30,940 nt of DNA from an uncultured Eubacteriales bacterium (GCA_910579575.1 CAJTUM010000021.1:1-30940); one strand, 5' to 3'. Shown: positions 1 through 7,150, counted from the stretch's first letter. Numbers and translations are program-made. Notes: generated from the letters alone by a model not told the origin.

Positions 1-1972
1 TGTTCTCGGTCATGACGGACAGGTTGTTGATGGTGTGGTCCAGACGGTTCTGGGTGGCGCCCAGAGTACCGCGGACGTCGGACACGGTGTTGATCGCAGC
101 CTTGATCTTATCGGTAGCGGCCTGCGCAGCCTCTTCGGTGGAGATATCCAGCCCGCCGATGCCCAGGGATTTGGCGTGCATATCCTGGACAGAAACGTTC
201 AGCTGGTTGAAGTTGTCGGCAGTGTCGCCGATTTGCAGGGTCAGACCCTTGCCCAGAACCTGAGGAGCGGCGTCTGTCTTAGCGGCGGCGGTAATTGTCA
301 CGGTGTCGCCGTTTGCGACAGCGTTAAAGCCGTCGGCAGTCAACGCTGTCGCCAGACCTGTAGCGGCATTATTGATGTCAATATAGGTGGTGCCGCTGGG
401 AGCAGTTTGAGTTGTGTCATTGGTAAACACATACTTCTTATCGCCGATGCTCACTGTATTGCCCTCGGTCAGCTTGCTGGGGGTAATAGCGATATTGGTC
501 TTGGCGTTGCTTGCCGGCATCTTGGAGGAGAACAAAGCCGTAATTTTGTCGATGGAAGTCAGCTCGGCCTGATGAGCGTCGTCAAGCGTACTAACGCCAG
601 AACCATTGGCAATCTCAGAGAAGGTCAGCTTGTTGTCAGCGCTTTGACCAACCGTGAAATAACCATTGCCGGACAAGGCGGCAGTCATGCGGTCCAGAAC
701 GTCGACCTTCTTGCCAGAGAGATCGGCGGCTTCCATATCGGTCAGATCCAGCTTTGTGCCAGAAGCGTTTTTATAAGCGCTGTTTTTGCCCAAAGCCACA
801 GTAACTTCCTTGTCGCCCACTTTGAGCTTCATGCCGTCCTGGAGCTTTGTTACATCAATATCCAAGACAAAGTTGGCCAGTTTGCCAGCCTCAGCCTTGA
901 CAGTGGCAGTAATGTTTGTGGCGGCCACGTTTTCAGTGCCGGTCAACGCGCCCTTACCGGCAGTGGTGTTGTCTTTAACTTCTACATTGAAGTTCAATTT
1001 GTGGGCGTTGACGGCGGCATCAGGGATAGCGGACAGCTTCGCCAAATCAGCGTCAGAGTTGCCAACCGCAGTGAACGTGCCAGCTGTTGTGCAGATATCG
1101 CTCAAAGTAAAGGTGATAGTGCCGTCATTATTGTTGGTAGCGGTGTACTTTACATCGCCCACAGCTGCTGTATAGCCTTGCGCCTTTACCATGGTGCCAT
1201 CGGCTTTGATAACAAGCCCGCCTTCCAGGGCGCCGGTGCCAGTTTTGAGCAGTTCTGTGGCAATCGTTTTGCCATCCAGATCGGTGGCATTATCAGCAGC
1301 TGCCACAGTTTGGGTAAGAGTGCCAACTTTAACATCGACCTTAGCGGCTCCAGCGTTATCAGCCTTCTTAAGAATCTGGCTGAAGTCCAGAGTGAAGGAG
1401 CCCTTCACGCCCTTAGTGCTGTCTGTGTGCAGAATGGTGTTGGTGATCTTGGTGGTTCCAGCATCAGGAAGATCGCCAAACAGGCCGGCCACAGAGCTTT
1501 CGCCTTGATAGCCTGCGGTGGTGATAGCAAGCGCATCCTTGTTCAGACCCAGGGAACCGTCCAGCAGGTTGATGCCGTTGAAGTTGGAGCTGTCAGCAAT
1601 GCGGTCGATTTCTTGCAGCAGCTGGTTGACTTCCTTCTGCATCTGGGCGCGGTCGGTGGTGTTGTCGTACGTGCCGTTGGCGGACTGAGTGGCCAGCTCC
1701 ACCATACGGTTGAGCATATCATGGACTTCTGTCAGAGCGCCTTCGGCTGTCTGCACCAGGGAGATGCCGTCCTTGGCGTTTTTCTGGGCAGTCTCCAGGC
1801 CGGTGATCTGGGCCCGCATCTTCTCAGAGATGGCCAGACCGGCGGCGTCGTCGCCAGCGCGGTTAATCTTGTAACCGGAAGAAAGCTTCTCCAGGTTCTT
1901 CTTCATCGCGTTGACGTTGTTGGTGTAGTTCCGGTAGGCCGACATAGCCATAATATTGTGTTGAATACGCAT
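1..1972 (-). CDS. fliC: Flagellin, 3' end cut by the window edge
   Basis: Main filament protein of the flagellum, exported and polymerised outside the cell. The frame starts at ATG 1972 (SD AAAAGGAG at about 1988-1981) and stays open to the window edge, giving 657 visible codons. It opens with MRIQHNIMAMSAYRNY. The conserved N-terminal D0/D1 region (about residues 1-165) includes SSGYKINRAGDDAAGLAISE and ends near FNGINLLDGS. A long variable Ala/Thr/Asp-rich region follows (about 165-590). The conserved C-terminal region then restarts, with GATQNRLDHTINNL close to the edge. Only a few tens of residues should be missing. The protein would be near 690 residues, large for a flagellin because of the expanded surface-exposed middle. 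A sigma-28-like promoter and a long leader lie upstream. Family assignment is secure; the gene symbol (fliC/hag) is by convention. Confidence 0.95.
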   Translation of the reverse strand, partial: MRIQHNIMAMSAYRNYTNNVNAMKKNLEKLSSGYKINRAGDDAAGLAISEKMRAQITGLETAQKNAKDGISLVQTAEGALTEVHDMLNRMVELATQSANGTYDNTTDRAQMQKEVNQLLQEIDRIADSSNFNGINLLDGSLGLNKDALAITTAGYQGESSVAGLFGDLPDAGTTKITNTILHTDSTKGVKGSFTLDFSQILKKADNAGAAKVDVKVGTLTQTVAAADNATDLDGKTIATELLKTGTGALEGGLVIKADGTMVKAQGYTAAVGDVKYTATNNNDGTITFTLSDICTTAGTFTAVGNSDADLAKLSAIPDAAVNAHKLNFNVEVKDNTTAGKGALTGTENVAATNITATVKAEAGKLANFVLDIDVTKLQDGMKLKVGDKEVTVALGKNSAYKNASGTKLDLTDMEAADLSGKKVDVLDRMTAALSGNGYFTVGQSADNKLTFSEIANGSGVSTLDDAHQAELTSIDKITALFSSKMPASNAKTNIAITPSKLTEGNTVSIGDKKYVFTNDTTQTAPSGTTYIDINNAATGLATALTADGFNAVANGDTVTITAAAKTDAAPQVLGKGLTLQIGDTADNFNQLNVSVQDMHAKSLGIGGLDISTEEAAQAATDKIKAAINTVSDVRGTLGATQNRLDHTINNLSVMTEN

Positions 1973-1978
1973 AAAAAA

Positions 1979-2018
1979 AGAAACTCCTTTTCATACCTCG
2001 GGCAAATCCATTCGCCCG
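1979..2018 (-). promoter_or_regulatory. Flagellin leader with two candidate CsrA sites
   Basis: On the minus strand a hairpin with arms CGGGC/GCCCG (2018-2014 and 2003-1999) presents a GGA in its loop (2009-2007). A second GGA lies in the SD sequence (1987-1985). GGA in a hairpin loop plus GGA in the SD is the layout by which CsrA represses flagellin translation in Bacillus, where FliW antagonises it. CsrA and FliW are not in this window, so this is inferred from sequence layout only. Confidence 0.45.
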
Positions 2019-2185
2019 GCTTATGGGGTTGTTTGCGCCGCGCCTTGGCGTCGCTGGCCAGCCTCGGCCAAAGTTAGCGCCTTCTATATCTCATCCGGCT
2101 GCAGACCGGCTGAAATCCATTGATCTGGGCCATTTTTGCTCCTTGGCCCTCGCTCGCTCGTCCTTGAGCGGCGCTTTCACTACTA

Positions 2186-2212
2186 TCATCGGCCGCTTTT
2201 TGTAAAAGTTAA
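2186..2212 (-). promoter_or_regulatory. Sigma-28 (SigD/FliA)-type flagellin promoter
   Basis: On the minus strand TTAA (2212-2209), 15 nt and GCCGATGA (2193-2186) match the sigma-28 consensus TAAA-N15-GCCGATAA in 10 of 12 positions with exact spacing. It faces the flagellin gene and gives a leader of about 200 nt. The -35 element overlaps the stop codon of the upstream DUF3870 gene. Confidence 0.75.
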
Positions 2213-2568
2213 GGGTTCGGGGGCAATTTTTTTTCCGACTCCTGCCGGCGGCGCAACAGATTTAAGTATTGGCTGCGGGCGTCCTTGAGGCAGGCCAGCA
2301 GGGCCCGCTGGGTCAACGCAAAATACCGGCCGCGGATTTGGCCTTCCATTTCCTCTATTTGGTTTATAAGATCATACCCGACCACCAAAGAATGGACAAA
2401 ACGATCTGTCATGGGCAAAATGGAGTTGCACTGGGCGTCTACAATCCGGTTGTCGGCGGTATCCACCACCAGGCTCAGGTAAAAAAACCCGTGGACCTGG
2501 GCAATGGCGTCCTCTCGGGCGGGCTTGGCTTGGCCGGTGAGAAATACAGTTGTGGCGGCATAAGACAT
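2209..2568 (-). CDS. DUF3870 family protein
   Basis: Small soluble protein of 119 residues that I recognise as DUF3870, a Firmicutes family of unknown function. Family-like features are the opening SYAATTVFLTGQAKP, the central FYLSLVVD and RIVDAQCNSILPMT segments, and the RGRYFALTQRALLACLKDA segment near the C terminus. There is no signal peptide or membrane segment. The start at 2568 is set by GGAGG about 8 nt upstream. It lies upstream of flagellin on the same strand, but flagellin has its own promoter overlapping this gene's end, so co-transcription is not required. Function cannot be stated. Confidence 0.8.
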   Translation of the reverse strand: MSYAATTVFLTGQAKPAREDAIAQVHGFFYLSLVVDTADNRIVDAQCNSILPMTDRFVHSLVVGYDLINQIEEMEGQIRGRYFALTQRALLACLKDARSQYLNLLRRRQESEKKLPPNP

Positions 2569-2627
2569 GAAAACGACCTCCTGGCCTGGAACCCTCCCGC
2601 GGGCCTTGAGAAAAAAAGGAAGAGAGA

Positions 2628-2666
2628 GGGAATGTAATGAGGAAATGTAATGAGGGAATGTAATAA
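2628..2666. repeat. Three tandem 13-bp repeats
   Basis: GGGAATGTAATGA (2628-2640), GGAAATGTAATGA (2641-2653) and GGGAATGTAATAA (2654-2666) are head-to-tail copies differing at one position each from the first. They lie about 60-100 bp upstream of the DUF3870 start. They could be a regulator-binding array or a simple slippage repeat. Confidence 0.8.
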
Positions 2667-2722
2667 AGACAGAAAAGGGGATGTTGCTGCAAGATCAGGT
2701 TTCGTTCCCTTATGTGTTACGG

Positions 2723-2770
2723 AAAGAAGTAACCGAATCTTTCGAGGGAGACGGCTACTTCTTTTTATAT
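2723..2770 (+). terminator. Hairpin terminator at the end of the toxin-like ORF
   Basis: Arms AAAGAAGTAACCG (2723-2735) and CGGCTACTTCTTT (2752-2764) can pair over about 13 bp including one wobble. A T-rich run follows on the plus strand. The arm contains the stop codon of the minus-strand toxin-like ORF, so it could stop transcripts from both sides. Confidence 0.55.
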
Positions 2771-2841
2771 TTCAGGCAAAGCCTGATGACGCCAACAAGA
2801 AGTAGACCAAGCTCAAAAAGAGCAGGATAGGTCACATACAT
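2755..2841 (-). CDS. Candidate holin-like / type I toxin-like 28-residue peptide
   Basis: A 28-codon ORF begins at ATG 2841 with a GAGG a few bases upstream. It encodes MYVTYPALFELGLLLVGV followed by IRLCLKYKKK: a polar start, one hydrophobic helix (about residues 7-23) and a lysine-rich tail. This layout resembles putative holin-like toxins and type I toxins of Firmicutes (TxpA/BsrG kind). The leader has a GGGGACAA/TTGTCCCC hairpin (2869-2894), and the ORF ends in a two-sided terminator hairpin; both fit a toxin mRNA controlled by an antisense RNA. The frame stays open further upstream (to 3021), but that extension has no family-like features. Toxicity and the antitoxin RNA are inferences. 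Confidence 0.45.
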   Translation of the reverse strand: MYVTYPALFELGLLLVGVIRLCLKYKKK

Positions 2842-3007
2842 CAGCCTCGCCCTCTTTGCAGAAGCATCGGGGACAATAAAAGAAGTTTGTCCCCATTTCA
2901 AGGGGGAATTCAACCGCCATAATTTGACAAGAGAGCATTTGTCAAGGGGAATTTCACCAAAAAGATGACATCCTCTCGATAAACCGAAAGTTATCAATGT
3001 AGTTGGT

Positions 3008-3439
3008 TTATTCCTCCCCATAGCGCAAAAGGTTTCCTAACTCGTTCAAACGGATATACCCGTTTGGGTCTGTGTAATCCTCTGCCAAAATCGCTAAGGC
3101 TTCAATTACTCCTTGCATATTTGCCTGTACCTTTTCGGCGTTGAGCGCCATTTCGCCGTAAATAATATTGCAATATAGATACTCTGGATCGTTTGGATTA
3201 TCGTTTAGATAGCGATACGCATCCATAAAACTTCTAAATTCTGCTACTCCATATATGTAGAGATAATTGTCTCCTTTAGCCGAATATTCTTTGAAACTCT
3301 CTAATGATCGACACACACTGCCCTGACACAAATCCACCATCTTGGTGCGTTCGATACAGGCTTGTCTCCAGAACGCAAAACAAGATACGAACAATACCAT
3401 CATTACAACAAGCCCTATCAGCCAAGTGTGTTTCTTCAT
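3008..3439 (-). CDS. Hypothetical membrane-anchored protein
   Basis: 143 residues starting MKKHTWLIGLVVMMVLFVSC. There is one hydrophobic segment (about residues 6-22) and then a soluble, mostly helical domain rich in Tyr, Asn and Glu (YRYLNDNPNDPEYLYCNIIY and onward). It is probably an N-terminally anchored protein with its domain outside the membrane. Cys20 follows the hydrophobic run, but the flanking residues (FVSC) make only a modest lipobox, so a lipoprotein is possible. The ATG at 3439 is chosen because the hydrophobic segment sits directly behind it; GAGGCG lies about 11 nt upstream. A good promoter is at 3489-3517. The sequence is visibly more AT-rich than its neighbours, suggesting transfer. 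Family not recognised. Confidence 0.7.
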   Translation of the reverse strand: MKKHTWLIGLVVMMVLFVSCFAFWRQACIERTKMVDLCQGSVCRSLESFKEYSAKGDNYLYIYGVAEFRSFMDAYRYLNDNPNDPEYLYCNIIYGEMALNAEKVQANMQGVIEALAILAEDYTDPNGYIRLNELGNLLRYGEE

Positions 3440-3488
3440 AGTTATAGTGCGCCTCAAAAATCTGTATTTGTCGAATTCATACAAGCAA

Positions 3489-3517
3489 AGTATATCATCA
3501 GTGCGAATAACGGTCAA
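3489..3517 (-). promoter_or_regulatory. Sigma-A promoter of the 3008-3439 gene
   Basis: TTGACC (3517-3512), 17-bp spacer, TATACT (3494-3489) on the minus strand, about 45 bp upstream of the start codon. Confidence 0.7.
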
Positions 3518-3589
3518 TCCTCGTTTATAGGCGTTGATAGTAGCAAGCAGTGTATACCCGGCGCAGCTTGTTAGTGGTCAACGCCCCCA

Positions 3590-3860
3590 AGCCCACAGTG
3601 CATCGGTGTAGTTTCGCCCGATGCACAAGCCGCCGGCGGCGTCTGCTGGCCTGTCCATGCTGGCAGGGAAGGAACGCACGGCGGGTCGCCCCTCGGAGAG
3701 CGCACAGCTGCCGCAGGCAGTACCACCGCCTACTTGCGGGTGGCGAGCAGGCGCGCTCTTCGAGAGGACCGGCAAAGAGAACGGAGCGTCCAAGTCATCC
3801 CTGGACGCTCCCGCTTCGGTTCTCTCTTGCTGGTCGAGCACGGCCTTTCCAGCTTATATC
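3590..3860 (-). ncRNA. Candidate structured non-coding RNA, family unknown
   Basis: No convincing gene lies here, yet the region is dense in compensating inverted repeats. Read on the minus strand from 3860: GCTGG/CCAGC; then AGAGAAC/GTTCTCT enclosing GGAGCGTCCA/TGGACGCTCC (about 3775-3825); then AGAGCGC/GCGCTCT enclosing two hairpins (CCACC/GGTGG and CTGCC/GGCAG) as a multibranch junction (about 3696-3762); then a nine-pair hairpin GTGCATCGG/CCGATGCAC (3598-3626). Much more GC-rich than its flanks, as expected of a structured RNA in an AT-rich gap. The minus strand is my guess from the flanking gene direction; inverted repeats do not fix the strand. It does not match tmRNA, RNase P or SRP motifs I know. 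The raiA-motif RNA of Firmicutes is one family worth testing. Confidence 0.5.
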
Positions 3861-3891
3861 ATTCTGTCACAAATAACCTGCCAGTCATATA

Positions 3892-3929
3892 ATGTATTCG
3901 GTGGTGAAACCACCCTTTATACAATACAT
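3892..3929. repeat. Nested inverted repeat
   Basis: Outer arms ATGTATT (3892-3898) and AATACAT (3923-3929) enclose an inner hairpin GGTGGT/ACCACC with a GAA loop (3900-3914). It borders the candidate RNA. It may be an operator or part of a transcript; nothing decides between these. Confidence 0.5.
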
Positions 3930-3970
3930 CTCAACAGGATTTAAGGATAGAAAAAGCTTTCGTTTCTGGC

Positions 3971-4000
3971 TTGACAAGACCGGAGATGAGGGAATACAAT
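3971..4000 (+). promoter_or_regulatory. Sigma-A promoter of the DUF4392/DUF1445 pair
   Basis: TTGACA (3971-3976), 18-bp spacer, TACAAT (3995-4000). The transcript would start near 4007 and run through a terminator-like hairpin before the gene at 4164. Confidence 0.7.
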
Positions 4001-4060
4001 AAGAATAGAAAAGCGTTTTACCGCCTGGGGCCGCCTTTGCCGGCGTTCCTCAAGGGCGGC

Positions 4061-4108
4061 AAGACCCGCTGAAGCGCCCAAAGGGCGTTTTTTCGGCGGG
4101 TCTTTTTC
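4061..4108 (+). terminator. Terminator-like hairpin in a leader (attenuator or small-RNA end)
   Basis: AAGACCCGC (4061-4069) pairs with GCGGGTCTT (4096-4104), followed by a T-rich run. Nested inside is a second complete terminator shape, CGCCC/GGGCG (4075-4087) followed by six Ts. The hairpin lies between the promoter at 3971 and the gene at 4164, so it may end a short RNA or attenuate the operon. Just upstream GCCGCC and GGCGGC can also pair, so alternative folds are possible. Confidence 0.65.
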
Positions 4109-4163
4109 TTTGAAAAATTAATACAAAACAAATAAAATAAATATTTAAAAACGGAGAGTAGAA

Positions 4164-5054
4164 ATGATACAAGATTTTGGACGGTTTGCCTATGGGCTGA
4201 ACCGGATATTGGCCTGGGACCCAGGGCGACGAGGGCTGCTGGCCTCCTTGCCGCAGGCGAATTTGGCAGAGGCGGCGGGAAAGCTGGCGAAAGCTGGCCG
4301 GGTTTTGGTTGCGACCGGTTTTCCGGTGGCCTGCCGGGGCGTGGGGGAGACAGACGGGCCTCTGGGCGCGGCCCACATTGCCCACGGCTTGACTGCGTTG
4401 GGTAAACAAGTCGTCATCGTTACCGACCAATGGTCCGAGGCGTTGCTGAAAGCCGCTTGCGCCTGTCGGGCGCCGGGCGCTCGGGTGGAAATCATCCCCT
4501 GGCAGGGGGCGGCGGAGGCTTGCCGCCGGCTGATGGAGCAGGAACGGCCAGAAATAGTCATTTCCATCGAGCGGCCGGGCAAAGGGGCGGACGGCCATTT
4601 CCACAATATGCGGGGCCAAACGATCGATCATTTGACGGCGGACACGGACCTGCTGTTGGCCCTGGCCCCTTGCTCCATAGCCATTGGCGATGGAGGAAAC
4701 GAGCTGGGCATGGGCGCATTTGCCGCCCAGATTCACGCCGGCGTGCCTCAGGGGCCTTTGATCTGCGCCCAGCAGGCGGCGGAATATCCTTTGGCGGCAG
4801 GCGTTTCCAACTGGTGGGGCTGGGGAATCGAAGCTCTTCTTTCCCTTTGCTCGGGGCGGGACCTGTTGCCCAGCGACCGGGAGGAGGCGGAGGTTTTAGC
4901 CCAGGTTGTGGAGGCCGGCGGCGTGGACGGCGTCACTGGCCGACAGGAGCTTACGGTGGACGGCCTGAGCTTGGAGGAAAACCTGCGGATTCTCCGGCAA
5001 GTTCGAGGGATTTTGGCAAAATGGACAGCTGAATATTGGAAAGGAGCGATATGA
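4164..5054 (+). CDS. DUF4392 protein, D-glutamate cyclase C-terminal-like
   Basis: 296-residue soluble protein that I read as DUF4392, the family forming the C-terminal half of mammalian D-glutamate cyclase (DGLUCY), which makes 5-oxo-D-proline from D-glutamate. Visible features are GRVLVATGFPVACRGVGETD near residues 45-65, GKQVVIVTDQWSEALLKAA (about 85-105), SIERPGKGADGHFHNMRG (about 134-151), and the Gly-rich CSIAIGDGGNELGMGAF (about 171-187). CGGAGAG lies upstream of the ATG. The gene overlaps the next by 4 nt (ATGA), so the two are translationally coupled. The partner is DUF1445, matching the other half of the mammalian enzyme. Exact chemistry in bacteria is inferred. Confidence 0.8.
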   Translation: MIQDFGRFAYGLNRILAWDPGRRGLLASLPQANLAEAAGKLAKAGRVLVATGFPVACRGVGETDGPLGAAHIAHGLTALGKQVVIVTDQWSEALLKAACACRAPGARVEIIPWQGAAEACRRLMEQERPEIVISIERPGKGADGHFHNMRGQTIDHLTADTDLLLALAPCSIAIGDGGNELGMGAFAAQIHAGVPQGPLICAQQAAEYPLAAGVSNWWGWGIEALLSLCSGRDLLPSDREEAEVLAQVVEAGGVDGVTGRQELTVDGLSLEENLRILRQVRGILAKWTAEYWKGAI

Positions 5055-5845
5055 CAATGGAGGATTGGAGCCAATATGGCCCTGCCCAGATGCGGAGGGC
5101 CATTCGTCAAGGAAAATATCAGGGGCCCACAGCTGGTCTGTGTATGGGTTTTGCTCAGTGCAACCTGATCGCCCTGCCCAAGTCCCTGGCCTATGATTTT
5201 TTGCTGTTCGCCCAGCGAAACAGCCGGGCCTGTCCGGTGCTGGAGGTCAGCGACGCCGGCAGCCGTCGGCTGGAATGGCTGGCCCAGGACCTGGACCTGG
5301 CTCGGGATTTTCCCCGATATCGTTTGTATGAAAACGGCGAATTGACAGGGGAATATACCGACGCGGAGGCCCTGTGGAGGCCGGATCTGGTCAGCTTTCT
5401 CATCGGATGCAGTTTTTCCTTTGAAGGGGCGCTGCTAGAGGCGGGCCTACCGGTACGGCATATCGAGCAGGGGCGCAATGTGCCCATGTATCGCACCAAT
5501 CTCCCTTGCCGGCCTGCCGGGGTTTTCCATGGCAATATGGTGGTCAGTATGCGGCCCATGACGCCGGCCCAAGCCATTCGGGCCGCCAACGTGACGGCGG
5601 CCATGCCCCGGGTCCACGGCGCGCCTATCCATTGGGGAGATCCGGCGGCCATCGGCATTCAAGAGATCGATCGGCCGGATTACGGCGACGCCGTGGATCA
5701 AAAGCCAGGGGAAATTCCGGTATTCTGGCCCTGCGGCGTGACGCCTCAAAACGTGGTAACCCAGGCCAAACCGCCCTTTGCAATTACCCATTCGCCAGGG
5801 CATATGCTGATTACAGATATCCCCAACAGCGAATTGAAAGATTGA
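5051..5845 (+). CDS. Putative hydro-lyase / D-glutamate cyclase N-terminal-like (DUF1445)
   Basis: 264 residues of the DUF1445 family, annotated as putative hydro-lyase and forming the N-terminal half of mammalian D-glutamate cyclase. Family-like segments are RRAIRQGKYQGPTAGLC near the start, GFAQCNLIALPKSLAYDFLL, DLVSFLIGCSFSFEGALLEA, NVPMYRTNLPCRPAG (about 148-162), GNMVVSMRPM, and the C-terminal PVFWPCGVTPQNVV and FAITHSPGHMLITDIPNS. The start at 5051 is favoured by AAAGGAG (5039-5045) and the 4-nt overlap with the upstream gene; an in-frame ATG at 5036 is less likely. Probably works with the upstream DUF4392 protein on D-glutamate or a related acid. Ends at a strong terminator. Confidence 0.88.
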   Translation: MTMEDWSQYGPAQMRRAIRQGKYQGPTAGLCMGFAQCNLIALPKSLAYDFLLFAQRNSRACPVLEVSDAGSRRLEWLAQDLDLARDFPRYRLYENGELTGEYTDAEALWRPDLVSFLIGCSFSFEGALLEAGLPVRHIEQGRNVPMYRTNLPCRPAGVFHGNMVVSMRPMTPAQAIRAANVTAAMPRVHGAPIHWGDPAAIGIQEIDRPDYGDAVDQKPGEIPVFWPCGVTPQNVVTQAKPPFAITHSPGHMLITDIPNSELKD

Positions 5846-5853
5846 AACAAAGC

Positions 5854-5890
5854 AAGCCAAAAGGCCGGCAGAGCGCCGGCCTTTTGGCTT
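5854..5890 (+). terminator. Bidirectional terminator
   Basis: A perfect 16-bp stem (AAGCCAAAAGGCCGGC, 5854-5869; complement 5875-5890) with a 5-nt loop follows the DUF1445 stop codon and faces the convergent aldo/keto reductase gene. The stem supplies T-rich sequence on both strands. Confidence 0.8.
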
Positions 5891-6020
5891 AGATCAATAT
5901 TGAGAGAAAATTGAGAGGAGATAGCTTTTGTAGAAAGCCGCGCCTGAGACCCCGGTTTTGGGCAGGACAGCCAATTAGTCTGCCAGGCCAAAGCAGGTCA
6001 TGCCTGTGGGGCCAGCCCGA

Positions 6021-7115
6021 CTATTCGCCGAAATACTCCTTGATTTCGGCCATCCGTTGGATTTGCTTTACATGGAAGGGGCAACGGGATTCACAATGGC
6101 CGCAGCCCACGCAGGCGCCGGCTTTGAGGGTCAGCTTTTTATAATGGTCCTTGGCCATGTCGTCGCCTGATAGGGCCAGGTCATAGTATTTGTTAATCAA
6201 TCCTACGTCCAAACCCACGGGGCAGGGCTGACAGTGGTTGCAATAAACGCAAATGCCCTCGGCGTCCTGAGGCGTAAAGCCGCCGATAATGGAGTAATCC
6301 CGTTCTTCGAGTTTGGCGTTGAAGAAGCCCAGCAGATGTTTCAGGTCTTCTCGGTTCCGCATACCGGGCAGCGCGGTCAACACGCCGGGTTTATCCAGCA
6401 CATATTGCAGGCACTGGTAGTGGGTCAGCGCCTTCTTAAAGGGGGAGGCGCTGGCGTCCAGCAGCTGCCCGCCGCCAAAGGGTTTCATGACGGAGATGCC
6501 CACGCCCTCTTTTTCGCAGCGGCGATACAGGTTCATCCGTTCGTCCACTTCGCCGATGCCGTAGCTGCCTTGTTTGTAGTCATAGGCGGCGTTGACGCTG
6601 AACATAATCATATCCAGCAGGCCCAGATCCAGCAGCTTATTGGCTAAAGCGGGCGCATGAGTGGAGCCGCCGATATGGCGCACAACCCCTTGCGCTTTCA
6701 GATCTTGGATGTATTGCAGCCCGCCGTCGGCAACGTATTTTTCTAAATCCTCCGGTTTATCGATGCAGTGGATAAAGCCGAAATCAATATAATCGGTTTG
6801 CAGGGATTTGAGCTGCCAATCCACAGAGCGTTTTATCGTCTCCAGGTCTGTGGTCCAGCCGTATTTGCCGGTTTCATAGTTGGCGCCAAAATGGATCTGG
6901 AAATAAACTTTATCCCGCATTCCGGCCAAAGCCTTTCCATAAGCGGGGAAGGGGTTGGCGTCTGCGGCGGCCAAGTCGAAATAATTGACCCCGTTTTCCA
7001 CCGCCATGGTCACAGTTTCGCAGATTTCCTTCTCAGGCGCCGCGCCGATATAGCTGGAGCCCATGCCCAGCGCGCTGATTTGTTCTTCGCCATGGGGAAG
7101 TTTCCGATATTCCAT
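6021..7115 (-). CDS. Aldo/keto reductase with C-terminal 4Fe-4S domain
   Basis: 364-residue predicted oxidoreductase. Residues 1 to about 270 are an AKR barrel: YFDLAAADANPFPAYGKAL (Asp and Tyr of the active site), TDYIDFGFIHCID (active-site His), and a late GVLTALPGMRN cofactor region. Where classical AKRs have the catalytic lysine, this protein reads VYFQIHFGA, with His in place of Lys. I have the impression that this change is common in the ferredoxin-domain subfamily. The C terminus carries two cysteine clusters, CVYCNHCQPCP and CVGCGHCESRCP, consistent with two 4Fe-4S clusters. The start is fixed by GGAGGG 8 nt upstream. It is transcribed from a MerR-type promoter, suggesting induction by an electrophile, oxidant or substrate. 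Substrate unknown. Confidence 0.92.
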   Translation of the reverse strand: MEYRKLPHGEEQISALGMGSSYIGAAPEKEICETVTMAVENGVNYFDLAAADANPFPAYGKALAGMRDKVYFQIHFGANYETGKYGWTTDLETIKRSVDWQLKSLQTDYIDFGFIHCIDKPEDLEKYVADGGLQYIQDLKAQGVVRHIGGSTHAPALANKLLDLGLLDMIMFSVNAAYDYKQGSYGIGEVDERMNLYRRCEKEGVGISVMKPFGGGQLLDASASPFKKALTHYQCLQYVLDKPGVLTALPGMRNREDLKHLLGFFNAKLEERDYSIIGGFTPQDAEGICVYCNHCQPCPVGLDVGLINKYYDLALSGDDMAKDHYKKLTLKAGACVGCGHCESRCPFHVKQIQRMAEIKEYFGE

Positions 7116-7150
7116 AATAAATGCCCTCCGTCTGATCTGAACGTGATTTG

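Noticed and set aside
35..2077. A 680-codon open frame on the plus strand
   Set aside because: It is antisense to flagellin, has no RBS, and is cysteine- and glycine-rich in a way typical of a codon-bias shadow.
2842..3021. Upstream extension of the toxin-like frame to ATG 3021
   Set aside because: The added residues show no conserved pattern, and the internal ATG at 2841 has a better-placed GAGG and gives a family-like peptide.
3550..3944. Overlapping open frames on both strands in the structured region
   Set aside because: Arg/Ala/Pro-rich sequence without motif or RBS, explained by GC-rich inverted repeats.
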